A stretch of DNA of 64,000 nt, taken from positions 4,960,850-5,024,849 of the forward strand of contig NC_050102.1 of assembly GCF_902167145.1 (NCBI RefSeq), given 5' to 3'. Position 1 is the first letter of the stretch. Every line of letters starts with the position of its first letter. The position numbers and the translations under genes are program-made. The notes under the pieces are model-generated. The model worked only from the letters and a program-made list of their open reading frames with translations. It had not been told where the DNA came from and made no database searches. The stretch comes from Zea mays (taxonomy: Eukaryota; Streptophyta; Magnoliopsida; Poales; Poaceae). Below are positions 34,741-46,134 of this stretch, piece by piece.

Positions 34741-35404
34741 TTAGTTTACTCTCTTGTAGTAGTAATATTAATTAATGTGTAGCTTGCCTAGCTAGTTAGA
34801 AATAAAAAAGGCGTTCATGACGAATGAGCAGCTAATGATGTACTAGAGTTGATAAGTCAGGATAATTGCTGACTCCATGTATTTATATGGATGCATGTTA
34901 ATTGGTGTAACAAAGGTTATGTGTTGTTTACTATTACAACGACTTTGTAAAGGAAATAAATTGAAGGACGACTTGGTTAATCATCAAGACGAATGGTATA
35001 TTGCTCCCTTCACTCTACACACACTTTGGCTTTATTTCTATGTGTTTGAAAAATTAAAAGGCGGGCAGAGGATCAGGTCATTCTACAAGATCGGCGGCAC
35101 AGACGGCCTCTTAGCATGTTGTAGGACAAAGAGAGGACGTGAATTAATTGGATATGGATAAAAAATACCATGAATTAAATTGAAAAGATCTTCTTTCTTG
35201 GGACTGATCTCAACAACAACAACAAAAAAAGATCTATGAATATGTCTTCTAAACAAAATAATTCTAGGGAATAACAATAATATCTTGAAAAATAAGGTTT
35301 CCTCTCTAGGGCATCATATTAATCTCCTCCTCCCTCCCCCACTAAATCCTTCACTTTTAAATAATTGCCACAGAATATTTTGTGCAAGGTCCTCTCTATC
35401 TTTA

Positions 35405-35519
35405 GGGCTAGTTTGAGAACACCAATTTCCCAAGGGATTTCTATTTTCTCATGGAAAAATGAACTAATTTCCCTTAGAAAAATAAAAAACCCTTGAAAAT
35501 CGGGTTCTCAAACTAGCCC
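35405..35519. mobile_element. Tourist (PIF/Harbinger) MITE
   Basis: 115 bp with perfect terminal inverted repeat GGGCTAGTTTGAGAAC / GTTCTCAAACTAGCCC and TTA duplicated on each side (35402-35404, 35520-35522). It interrupts sequence that is continuous with copy B (45655-45700), so the insertion post-dates the duplication or occurred only in this copy. Confidence 0.85.
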
Positions 35520-35690
35520 TTAATGGACAAATTAAGCATGTTCTTTGTGCAAGTAAAACAAGCGTGCTCATTTATTCCATTGGATTAGTTGATGCACTTA
35601 GTTGGACATATAACGAGAATATGTAATTCTCATTTCCGATAGATTATATATCCTAGCAGGGGAACAAGTTAATCCATTCTTTATTCGCTA

Positions 35691-36774
35691 CTAGATTAAT
35701 TGGATCATGAACCAGCAGCAGTGATACGATGAGTATCACTAACAGTCTAAGCCATGACCCGTCAATGGCACTCGTGATACCACTACCAGATCAGTGCACA
35801 CCAAAGAATGAATTGTTGAGTGCCAACTGTAGTACCACGTCCAATAATTCTCATTTCTCTCACACACCAGACAATTCTCATCGTTGTTTCATTTCTCATA
35901 AGGTATATAATACATCATGTATACCTATAAAGGATAAATTAACATAATAGGTAGCAAGATAATCAAGTTCCTACAAACCAACAATATATGACTCGTTATC
36001 CTTAGTCTCTTACACTGATATTAAACTATATTATACAAACCAAAGTCATGATGAGTGCACACACCCTACTCGATCTAATTAGTCACTTTCATCTCACAAT
36101 ACTCTTAGCCTCAACTTTAATAGTCCATGCCGTGATCATCTCTTATTGTGAAGTGGAACTACTTATGTATATCAACAAATGAGAATTAGTGCATATATAT
36201 GCTCTCTTGCCTCAAAGGAACGGGCACACAATCTACCATAGATTGAACCAGCTAGCTATAGGCACTCCAAATTGGCAATCGCCTATAGTAGAATATTCAC
36301 GTAACCCGCGACCATTTTGTCGTGGTCCTTGAACCTACATACTACCAGCGACGATATCTGATTTTCTCCGCCACTTGAGTTAGAATGGAATGGAAGAGCT
36401 ACATTACGTAATGTAATGTGAAATCATAAAACAGAAACTACAAGTGGTATCATACAATAAATAGAATGTGATGTTCAATGAAAAAAATGATTATATACAC
36501 ATGTGAGCATCACTTCTACTATATATACCACAATCTACATTGTTGTCCCTAGCCGTCTGCTCATTGACTGCTGCCTTGTCGTCTAAAAGATTTGCACCTT
36601 GCGCGTATGAGAAAGCCAGGAATTATGTATCCATTGATGCCAAAGCTCATTCATGCATGCATATTCCGGCAACTTCTCAGCTCCAAGCAGTTCTCTTTCA
36701 TCCAACGCCACGCCGTCGTCCCCACAATGCAAATTTCTACGATCTCTTCAAGCTCATGCCATCTTGAAGCGTTA
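35691..36774. other. Intergenic DNA without a recognisable gene
   Basis: AT-rich. It contains a short inverted repeat AGTGATAC/GTATCACT at 35720-35740. Open frames at 36540-36867 show no domain. Nothing else is supported. Confidence 0.4.
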
Positions 36775-37183
36775 ATAGTGGGAAGCTGTCCACAATGGGC
36801 CACGACCACCAAGAAACCAGAGTGTATCTTCGAGACATCTAATCATCTCAATAATCATCTAAGATAAATTATATAGGTCTAGTAGGGAGAGATCCAAGTG
36901 CCTGGGATCGATGAAGTTCTTTGGCAGTGATACCGGGTTTAGCTAGGTCGGACAGTGATGGGCTAATCCCGCGTAGTGTCTGCTTGATAAATGCCAACAA
37001 AACCTTGTCCGTAAACTAAAAAAATTGTTTTACCACAAAGGTTTTTTTACTGAGATAGTACTGTCTAGCTTGTGCTACCTGATCGAGTTTTGTGAGTTCT
37101 GTACGCTTAAACAAACTAAGCCTACTGTTTATGGCTTTATTGGTGACTCGTGGACACTGCAGTGTGAGATCATCCAATAAACT

Positions 37184-38407
37184 TTGCTGGGGGTCAGCCT
37201 CAAGATGAGGACCCAGTGCCAGTGGTCCCGGAGGATGGTCAGCAGCTCCCTCTTGAGTTTTTTGGTTTGGGTCAACCTGTGCCGGCTGTGGGCTGAGATC
37301 TTAATTTCCCGCCAGAAGGCAATGTCCAAGCTCAACCAGCAGACAACATTCAAGGAGATTGGGACCAATGGATTGTTAATGATCCACCTGTGCAGCAGCC
37401 TCATCTGGACCTGCCACCTGACGAGCAACAAGTCAGCAACCCGCATTCGGACCTGTCCTCAGATAGTTCTTCTGGTCACATTCATGGTGCTCTGCTGCAG
37501 AATGGGCAGATTCAGAATGGGCAGATTCCTGATGATCTGGTGGCTGCGGGGCCGGTGCCCAACTTTAATGCCCCCGCCCCCTGCCTTGGGTGACATCCCT
37601 ATGATTGGGCCCCAGGAGGTTGACGGCCCACCAATTCAAGGTGTTCTTCATGTGCCTGGGGATATTGTTATCCCTGATGCCCAACCGGTGGAACCTAACG
37701 TTAATGGCCACAACAACGTGATGTTGAATTTTATGTTTTCACATGACTGGCAGCCGGACCCTGTTTTGCTGAGTCACTTGGAAAGGAAAAGGAATGCTCA
37801 GTTCTATAGGATCTAGGCTAACTATTTTGCCCCGGCTGGTAATTCGGTGACCTCGGTGCAGGTTCCCAAGAAATGGGCGCCCTTTTTCCTATCCAACTTG
37901 CTGCATGAAGATTCTTTTAGTTGGTCAAAAACTTTCCTGTCTTCGGATATTCCTTCTGCTCTCATGGAGCCAGACACTGAGACACATCCCTTTGTCATCC
38001 CCAGAAAGTGCCCTGATGACAAGTTTCTTGATTCGGTCCTTTCTGAGGAATCTGCTGACGACGCTTCTGCTCCCTCGGACTCGGCCTCCTCTCCACCAAA
38101 ACTTGCTGTTGTGGAATCTGACCTGAGGAGAAGCAAGAGGCTCCGTGACGCCCGGGCTGGGTTCAGACAGAGTTCCTGCCACAAGAAGAACTGTTTGATG
38201 TGTCAACATAAGTTTGAGGGTCCCCCCTCCCTATCAGCCAAGACTATCAGACGCTTAGGAGAGAGCTTTTGCAATCTGTCAGAAGAGGAGCTGGCTGACA
38301 AAGTCCTGAAGAAAAAGAAGAACTCGCCTGGCTGTGTTGGCTCTAATAAGTCAGGGAAAAAAGACAAGGGGGATAAGAATCAAGACTCTTCAGATGATGA
38401 CAACTGA
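37184..38407 (+). pseudogene. LINE ORF1 (nucleic-acid-binding protein), broken
   Basis: Acidic, Pro/Gln-rich N-terminal part (FFGLGQPVPAVG, then NVQAQPADNIQGDWDQW), followed by a section with VPKKWAPFFLSNLL and a basic region RRSKRLRDARAGFRQSSCHKK with Cys-rich NCLMCQ. It ends in a Lys/Asp-rich tail at 38407. Plant L1 ORF1 proteins have this overall shape and the KKWAPFF motif. An in-frame TGA after PVPAVG and a frame change near 37585-37820 interrupt it. The exact start is not determined. Confidence 0.6.
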
Positions 38408-38616
38408 TCTGTTGATGCTGCTTCGGGTGGGATTATTTTGCAGGTCTCAATTTAGCCAGGCTTTTTGGCTGTCTCGGCCCTGGCGTCTTTGTTTGCTTAT
38501 TGTGTTGAAGAACTCTGTGGTTTCTGGTAGTGCTATGTCCCGTTCTAACGGATATGCTTTTGCCCTCCCAGTAATTGGGTTTGGGTTCCTTTTCATCAAC
38601 GAACTTGATCCTTTCG

Positions 38617-41600
38617 ATGAATAGTCACAATGCTATTAATTTTTCCGACTGGTCCGTTTTAAGTTTTAATGTCCGAGGTATTAACGCGGTGGCTAAGGGG
38701 AATGATATTCATTGTGTGATTAGGGAATCCAATTGCGACATCATCTGCTTGCAGGAGACGAAGAAGGAATTTTTTGACAGGGCTGACCTCAGAAGGTTCT
38801 GTCCCAATTCTTTTGATGAGTTTGCTTTTGTCCCTTCGATAGGAAATTCGGGGGGTTTCATTACTGTTTGGAATAGTTCGAAGCTGGTTGGCAGTGCTAT
38901 TTTTCAGAACGAATATGCTCTCTCGGTTGAGTTTTCTGCTATATCGTCGGATGAATCTTGGATTGTCACTAACGTTTACGCGCCCTGTTCCCCGCATGGG
39001 AAAATTGAATTCCTCCACTGGTTCTCCAATATTAATATGCCCTCGGAAAAGCGCTGGTTGATTGTTGGGGACTTTAACCTGACGCGTAGGCCTGAAAACA
39101 GAAATATCGCTGGGGGACATTAACTTGATGTTGAAATTTAACGAGGCAATCAGTCAGCTCGACCTGATGGAAATTCCCCTCCATGGTCTCTTCTTTACTT
39201 GGTCGAACAGGCAAAGGGAGCCCCTTCTTCAGAGACTCGATTGGTTTTTCATGTCGCAAGAATGGTCGGTGTGCTACCCTGGCACCCTCGCAACAACGCT
39301 GCCTAGGGATATCTCTAATCATGTGCCTTGTCTGATTTCTTTCAAGTCAAAGGTTCCCAAACCCAAGATCTTTAGATTTGAAAATTTGTGGCTGCAATTT
39401 GATGAGTTTATGACAGTTTTCCAAAATTCTTGGGCTGGTCTGCCAAGTCTTTTGGACAAAGCGAAGAACTTAACGGCAAAATTCAAGTTCACCAGAAAGA
39501 TCCTTAAAGAGTGGCAGCGATCTCTACCAAAAATCGACAAAACTGTGAGACAAATTAAGTTGATTATTGAATTCATCGATATTATTGAAGAGTACCGTGA
39601 CCTTTCGATTGAAGAATGGAATTTCCGTGAGTTGTTGCAATCCAAGACTGCTGAGTTACTTCAGTTTCAAAAAATTTATTGGAAGCAACGGGCTTCCATC
39701 AAATGGGTCACTGATGGAGATATCTGCTCCAGATTTTTTTCATGCTCATGCAACAGTAAAGCATGGCCGCAATACAATTGCGTTGCTCTCGGATGACAGT
39801 GGCTCAATCTTTTCTGAGCATGATCTTAAAGCTAACCTGCTTTGGAATGTCTTTAAATGTCGTTTGGGATCCTCAGATTTTTTGGAAAATGTCTTTGATC
39901 TCTCTAGCTTGCTGTTCTTCCACAGTGACTTGCATTGGTTAGATGGGTCTTTTTCAAAGCAAGAAATTGATAGTATTGTTGCGGCTCTTCCTTCTGACAA
40001 ATCCCCGGGACCTGATGGGTTTAATACCAATTTTATCAAAAAATGTTGGCCGATTATTTCTCAGGACTTCTATGACTTATGTGACCAATTTTACCACGGG
40101 GATGTTTGTCTTCGAAGTATCAATGGTTCTTTCATTGTTCTGATCCCGAAGAAGGATAATGCTAGTTTAGTGGGTGATTTCAGACCAATTTCGCTTCTGA
40201 ATAATAGTATGAAAATCATCACTAAGCTGCTGGCCAATCGGTTACAGGCAGTGATGACTTCCCTTGTTCACAAAAATCAATATGGCTTCATCAAAGGAAG
40301 AACCATTCAGGACTGCTTGGCCTGGGCATATGAATATATTCATCTTTGCCATATCTCAAAAAAGAGATTATTGTGCTCAAATTGGATTTTGAAAAGGCCT
40401 TTGATTCTCTTGAGCATGAGTTGATTAGGGATATTCTTCGGTCTGGCACGTCCTCGGTCCTCCTTAATGGTGTGCCAGGGAAAACTTTTCATTGCAAGCG
40501 CGGGGTTAGGCAGGGAGATCCCCTCTCGCCTCTTCTTTTTGTTCTAGCGGCGGATCTGCTACAGAGCATCATTAATAAAGCGCGACAACAAGACCTGCTC
40601 AAGTTGCCCCTCGCCGCGAATTGTGGTCAAGATTTTCCGATCGTTCAATATGCGGATGACACATTGTTGATAATGGAAGCTTGCCCTAGACAATTATTTT
40701 TTCTCAGAGCTGTTCTAAACTCTTTTGCAACTTCGACGGGGCTCAAGGTGAACTACAACAAATCAAGTATGTACCCCATCAATGTTTGCCCCGCTAAAAT
40801 GGAGATTCTAGTCGGAACTCTCAACTGTCAGATAGGTTCAATGCCCTTCACCTACCTTGGTGTTCCGCTTGGTCTGTCAAAGCCTAAAATCTGCCACTTT
40901 TTACCGCTCATTCATAGGATTGAGAAGAGATTGTCATGCACTTATGCTCTCCTTTCCCAGGCTGGTAGGCTGGAGCTTGTTAACTCGGTGTTCTCAGCTC
41001 TCCCGACCTTTCTGATGTGCACCCTGAAAATTCCGGTTACCACGGTCAAGAAGATTGATTCTTATCGGAAACATTGTCTTTGGAGAGGAAATGACGTCAA
41101 TTCGAAGAAACCTGCTATGGCCGCCTGGAGTATGATTACTCAGACTAAAAAAATGGGGGCCTGGGAGTGGTGAGATTAGAGGCACACAACAAGGCTCTGC
41201 TTCTGAAGTTTTTGCATAAGTTCTTCAACAATCATGATATTCCCTGGTTAAACCTGGTTTGGAACAACTACTACAAGACAGACAGGCTCCCTAACTGCTC
41301 AAAAATTGGATTCTTTTGGTGGAAAAGTTTGCTTACTCTTGTCCAAGATTACAAGGGATTGGCTGCCCCAACTATTGGGGATGGGAGAACTATTCTTTTC
41401 TGGGAAGATATGTGGAATAGGGGCACCCCAACTCATCAATATCCTGAATTATTTTCCTTCGCCTGTAACAGCAAACTTACTGTCAAAGAAGCTAACCAAA
41501 AGGAACACCTCATTGAAATTTTTCAACTTCCTCTGTCGGTGCAAGCCTATGAACAATTTCTTGACTTAGACGAAACTTGGGGGCAAATCGCGGTGACCAA

Positions 41601-42174
41601 CACAAAGGATGCTTGGAAACTCATTTGGGGAGCTGATAATTTCTCTACAAAGAAAACTTATAGACACTTGATGGGTCAGGCTCAAGTTCATCAGATCTTC
41701 AGATCGCTTTGGAAAAATAAGTGTCAACCGAAACATAAGGTATTTTTTTGGCTTTGGTTAAAGAACAGACTCAACACAAGGGATATGCCGAGGAGGAAAA
41801 ACACGACTCTTGAGTCTTACACCTGTGAGAACTGCATCTGGCAAAAGGAGGAAACCCTTTATCATCTTTTCCTAAAATGTAACTTCGCGAAGGCTTGCTG
41901 GAATTCTATTGGTTTGACGCCCCCAAGAATTACTAATCCTGTGGAAGCTGCAGTTAATCTAAAGCAGCAGCTCAATATTTCCTTCGCTATGGAAATCGTC
42001 ATTCTCATGACTTGGAGCATCTGGAAGTGCCGTAATGCCTGGCTGTTTCAGGATAAGGACCCAACAGTGCAATATTGTAAAAATGAGTTCGCAAAAGAAT
42101 TACACATGGTCTCGCTTAGAGCTAAAGGGCGATTCGATTCGGCAATTCCTGAATGGCTTCAACAGTGGCAGTAG
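38617..42174 (+). pseudogene. LINE ORF2: endonuclease and reverse transcriptase, frameshifted
   Basis: Order of domains: APE-type endonuclease from 38617 (MNSHNAINFSDWSVLSFNV, CLQETK, VYAPC, WLIVGDFNL); connector; reverse transcriptase ([50 protein letters not shown], catalytic YADD at about 40650, TYLGVPLG); C-terminal zf-RVT domain (VFFWLWLKNRLNT, YTCENCIWQKEE with HLFLKC). It stops at 42174. Four frame changes are seen, each at a homopolymer: G5 at 39112, T7 at 39734, A6 at 40358, and A7/G5 at 41147-41159. About 15 residues also seem missing between FDSLEHELI and [10 protein letters not shown], compared with the family. The catalytic motifs are otherwise intact. Confidence 0.9.
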
Positions 42175-43104
42175 ATTCCACCAATTTTAACCTTTTGTAA
42201 TTTATCTTTCTGTATATTTCTAACTCTGTCGTTTTAAAGATTTAATAAAATTTCAGTAGGGCTCGCCCCTCCTGTCCTATCAAAAAAAAAATAGTGGGAA
42301 ACGATCAAATGTCCCCAATAATAATAAGAACAGACGCATTTCATGCATACAAACACAAACCGTTTATTTACATGTATCATTCGTATTCATATGTAATAGA
42401 TGTATAGAGATGAAGTTCCAGATGAAGAAGACGATGCTCATCTACGTGGGCTCTGGTTTCGTCGGCGGCGGCGGCGGCTGCGGTGCAAGCCCACGAGCAC
42501 GGCTGTTGGACCGCGTGCGCGCATCCAGCTGGGGCCTGGGATCCGGTCCCGTCCTGTCCTTCGATGTTCCACTCCCACCATGGCGCGGCGGCGTGCGTGC
42601 GGCGGGCTGAGGAGGGAACGTGCACCGCGCTGCTCCACCACGTGGCGGCCGTGCGACGGCGGCCGCTCGCCATGAGCACCGCCTCGGCCCGGTGGGGCGC
42701 CGGACGCCGACTCGGACGGAGGTGGCCCACCAGTACCGGGATGCCGTGATCTCCTGTGCAGCGCGGACAGTGCATGCAACCAACACCGTGGGTGTGTGAG
42801 TGTTATAGCCATTGGATTACTGGATTGCTGCTATGCCGCGATTTGGTGTCAAATTAAAACTGTCTTTCTTGCATAAAAACAGCTTGCCGGTTCTAACTCA
42901 ACGGGGTGAACTACGTATATATTCTCGTGTAAGGAGGGTGAATAAACTAATTCCCTCTTTGGATCCTCCTGTCCGCGAAGAAGTCATTAAGGTCCGCTCC
43001 ACTTGATTATCATCTAACTACATTAGTTAATAATATATTTGTATGGGATTTGCGAAATTTTATAGGGGTGAGCTGACCCCAATAAGAACATGTAGCTTCA
43101 CCCC

Positions 43105-43440
43105 CGCTTCTGGCTAACTGTTTGCCAGTGGCTAACAATTAGTCGACAAATACTTAGCTCACAAACAATTTACTGGGACTTTTTTTAATTACTGGCTAAT
43201 AAATGTCTAAAATTAAAGTATAGCAGGTAGTCTGTTTTATTCCTGCATGACAAACAATTTGTCAGGGGAGAAAGGAAAGAAACTGACAGGGGTCAGAGTC
43301 GTCGTCTTTTTCACTTTTTATGATCCATTAGCACCTATTAGCAAGTTCGAATATCTAATGGGCCGACAAACAATTTTACCAACACTATGGCTAACAATTA
43401 TCCAATTTATTAGCCAGACCGTATGCTAAAATTAGCCAGT
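43105..43440. mobile_element. Possible short TIR element in copy B
   Basis: Repeated CTGGCTAA / TTAGCCAG words occur in inverted orientation near both ends (about 43108 and 43430), with CTAACAATTA in between. It is absent from copy A. No target duplication was established. Confidence 0.3.
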
Positions 43441-44199
43441 CGAACTGTTGTCCACACGGGCACGGAACACTCATCATGGTGAACCCTTCCATAAATGATT
43501 TGATATAAGGAAATAACATATACTTGTGGAATGAGACTGGCCCGTGGGCAACCACATACATTATGATTGGTTGCGTGCGCAGCTGCGTCTGACTCACGCC
43601 CGCCTGGCTCGGTAGAGATTCTCGCCGGTCCCGTCTCCGCGCATGCAGGTAAATGGTGGAAAAAGTGCTTTTGTCGCACATGTACGTGTAGACCCTGTCG
43701 ATGCACTACAGATAATCAATCACGCGCTTAGGCGCAGTCAACGCATGCGACAGATCTGGTTACGGTTGGCCAACCAACCAATCACACGGATAGAGTAGTA
43801 CTTCCTGACAGGCTGCCATCACTGTACAAACATAATGGCAAGCACTCACATGCACATTGTTTGTTTGAATTTTGTTAACATTTGATCTAGTCACGAGATA
43901 AGACAAGGTGACAGCCAACCAAGTGACTATGGACAATGCAAGCCCCTAAACTCAAATAGTACTACACCAGTACTGCTCTGTCTCAACTGGTACTACACCA
44001 GTACTCCGTAGCAGCTAACGGAAAGAAGAAGAAAATTCGGTACGGATCATCCGTACGAAAACACAAGTACTAGCGTATCTGTTTTTCCCCCGCTAGCTAG
44101 CTGGCACAGACAATCCAACGCCGGGAAGCCACGTCGGATGGCGAGGTGGGCCAAATCGGACACCGTGTCTTTGGAAGAAAAAAGAAAACTGGAAAGCAA

Positions 44200-44201
<2 letters not shown>

Positions 44202-44279
<78 letters not shown>
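44202..44279. repeat. (GA)39 microsatellite
   Basis: Uninterrupted GA dinucleotide run of 78 bases, about 345 bases upstream of the TATA box of small-peptide gene B. Copy A has no such array at the equivalent place, where it reads ACACAGCTGTGCACTGC. Open frames of alternating Arg/Glu or Ser/Leu here are an artefact of the repeat. Confidence 0.95.
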
Positions 44280-44280
<1 letters not shown>

Positions 44281-44623
44281 GGGACGGCCGGGGTATCTGT
44301 GCTCATCTGGCTTTACAGAGAGCTGAGATGTGTCTCTGCTGCGACTTGTGCAAAGCTGCAGCAGTAGTAAGCACATGGTGTCTTCATCTTTTTCGTCCAT
44401 CTGCTGCCCAGATTAGATAGAGATCTTTTGTCCGATCCACTGGCCGGACCGGCCAGTGATTCTTCCTTCCTGGCGATTAACCGATAGAGGTAGCTAGGCA
44501 GCTAGCCCTAGCTTGGCTCGACTCGACGTCGACCCGACGACCTCTCTCCCTCGTCGGGGGTCGTCTGCGACGACGTGGCCAGTGCACGGACGCCAAGGAG
44601 ATGAGGGACCTCGCCGACAATGA

Positions 44624-44633
44624 CTATAAATAG
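44624..44633 (+). promoter_or_regulatory. TATA box of small-peptide gene B
   Basis: CTATAAATAG, 186 bases before the ATG at 44810; the counterpart of 34217-34226 in copy A. Confidence 0.75.
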
Positions 44634-44809
44634 CTCCGATCTCCCCCCTGCTATCGCCACCAACCAAACTGCTCCAGCAGCTTTAGAGCTTCTCAAGCTT
44701 CACAGTAGCAACCAAGCTAGCTAGCTAGCTCTTCTTGCTGCCTGCTTGCTCGATCGATCGAGCTAGGTCGTCGAGGGGTGGAGTAGGCAAGCTGGCAGCT
44801 GCTACTGCT

Positions 44810-44929
44810 ATGGCCTGGTGCGACCGCCTTGTGTCAGCAGCATGGGCGGCATTGCCCGTGGTGGAGAAGAGCTGCCGCGGCGCCGGCGACGACGACGACG
44901 ACGACTACGACGTCGCTCCGGCTGCGTAA
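44810..44929 (+). CDS. Small acidic-tail peptide B (39 aa)
   Basis: Unrecognised 39-residue peptide. It starts MAWCDRLVSAAWAALPVVEK, continues SCRGAG, has six Asp and ends YDVAPAA. This is the paralogue of the peptide at 34416. The C-terminal 14 residues are identical (GDDDDDDYDVAPAA), CDRLV, ALP and CRG are shared, and the middle differs by substitutions and small in-frame indels. The start is the first ATG after the TATA box at 44624. AATAAA at 45145 is a likely polyadenylation signal. An upstream in-frame extension without ATG (to 44735) is not used here. The role is unknown; the acidic patch with a Tyr could be a charged interaction motif, but that is speculation. Confidence 0.65.
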   Translation: MAWCDRLVSAAWAALPVVEKSCRGAGDDDDDDYDVAPAA

Positions 44930-46134
44930 CCGACGGGTCTCCAGCGGCGTTTTGCGCATATGCATGCATGCATGCAGTCATGACTAGCTATACGTAAAAG
45001 CGCTGATGAGTAGCACGTACGTGTGCTGCTGAGGTTAGTTTTGAGGTCACGTATATTAATTTCTTTCCTCCGAGCTATTAAGAAGAACTCTACTACTCCT
45101 GTACTAATTAATATGTCTAGCTTGTGCTTAGCTAGCTAGTTAGAAATAAAGAGGCATCCATGAGTTACTGGGGCTGGGCAGCTAATATAATGATGCATGC
45201 ATGCAAGTAGTGGGCAAATAATTAGTACGATTTGTATCCAAAGGAGTCCATGCATATATGCATGATTTATATGGATTTTGGTGTAATATATAGCTCAGGA
45301 ACTGTGTGCTGCTTTACCAGTTAAATCTAAAGCAAATAAATTATAGGAGTTCTCATGAATCATCAAGAACGACACATTGGTGTTGTTTCCTGTCTGTCTG
45401 GAAGGCCGGGGGTTAGTTCATTGCACGAGATAGATCTGGCCTCTGACGATTATTGTAGGACAGAATCGAAAGAGAAGGTAGTACGGTGAATAATTAATTG
45501 GATATGGATGGAAGGAACATAAATTTTTAAGAATAATAGTATATCGGAGAATAAGGATTTTCTAGCTAGGGCATCATATATATTAATCTCCTCCCCTCCC
45601 ACTAGATCCTTTCGCTTTTAGTACTGCAAAAGAATATTTTGTGGCACAGTACGTTCCTCTCTATCTGGACTAAATAATTAGCATGCGTTTTTGTGAGGGT
45701 ACTCTCTGGTGCAAATAAAACAAAGCATGCTTATATATATTTGTTCTATTGGAGCTGGTGCACTTATTCAGATATATAAGTAGAAACAACGTGCTCATTT
45801 CTGGTAGATTGTATCCCAGCACGGGAATAAGTTGATCCACAGTCGTTCCCCAGACATTTTTTTTGCTTTTTTCTTAAAAACACTAGGAACGTGCCCGTGC
45901 GATGCCACGTAATACAAATTGCGACCCTTTAATAGACTTAGGGCCCTGACGACGTGCGGCGTGAGTACAATAGTGACGGCAAAATATGTGATTGTTAAAA
46001 ATAGATACAGAACGATATAAATAAGTCTACCCAAATAGATTGAAATGGAATCACACAAATAATTTATAAAGAGTAAATATATAATGCTTAATCATAAGTA
46101 AATATGTTGACACCCTGTACACTAATCTAATCTT

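Larger units (their letters stand above)
33100..35690 (+). repeat. Tandem duplication, copy A
   Basis: Shares extended homology with copy B (about 42436-45845). Matching blocks: 33100-33500 with 42436-42780 (CATCTACGTGGGCT, then GGCTGAGGAGGGAACGTGCA); 33834-34550 with 44106-44929 (promoter and peptide gene); and 34690-35690 with 45060-45845 (3' flank, GGGCATCATAT and ATCTCCTCC). Similarity is mosaic, with many indels, so the duplication is not recent. It starts just downstream of the reticulon gene and does not include it. Confidence 0.75.
36785..42290 (+). mobile_element. L1-type LINE retrotransposon, near full length
   Basis: 5.5-kb non-LTR retrotransposon flanked by ATAGTGGGAA at 36775-36784 and 42291-42300, a 10-11 bp target duplication. 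The right end has a poly-A tail (42282-42290) preceded by a TAATAAAATT signal near 42241. It carries a degraded ORF1 and an ORF2 with endonuclease, reverse transcriptase and a C-terminal zinc-binding RVT domain. It landed between the two copies of the tandem duplication. Several frame breaks make it inactive as read. Confidence 0.9.
42436..45845 (+). repeat. Tandem duplication, copy B
   Basis: Homologous to copy A (33100-35690). The 5' block at 42436-42780 matches 33100-33500. About 1.3 kb (42790-44095) has no counterpart of equal length in A, so insertions have accumulated there. The block at 44100-45845 matches 33830-35690, including the small-peptide gene. It ends a few tens of bases before the Helitron. 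Confidence 0.75.

Noticed and set aside
44138..44367. Frames of alternating Arg-Glu or Ser-Leu
   Set aside because: Translation of the (GA)39 microsatellite.
44735..44809. Extension of small peptide B to 64 residues
   Set aside because: It lacks an ATG, and copy A has no matching extension; the first ATG after the TATA box is at 44810.
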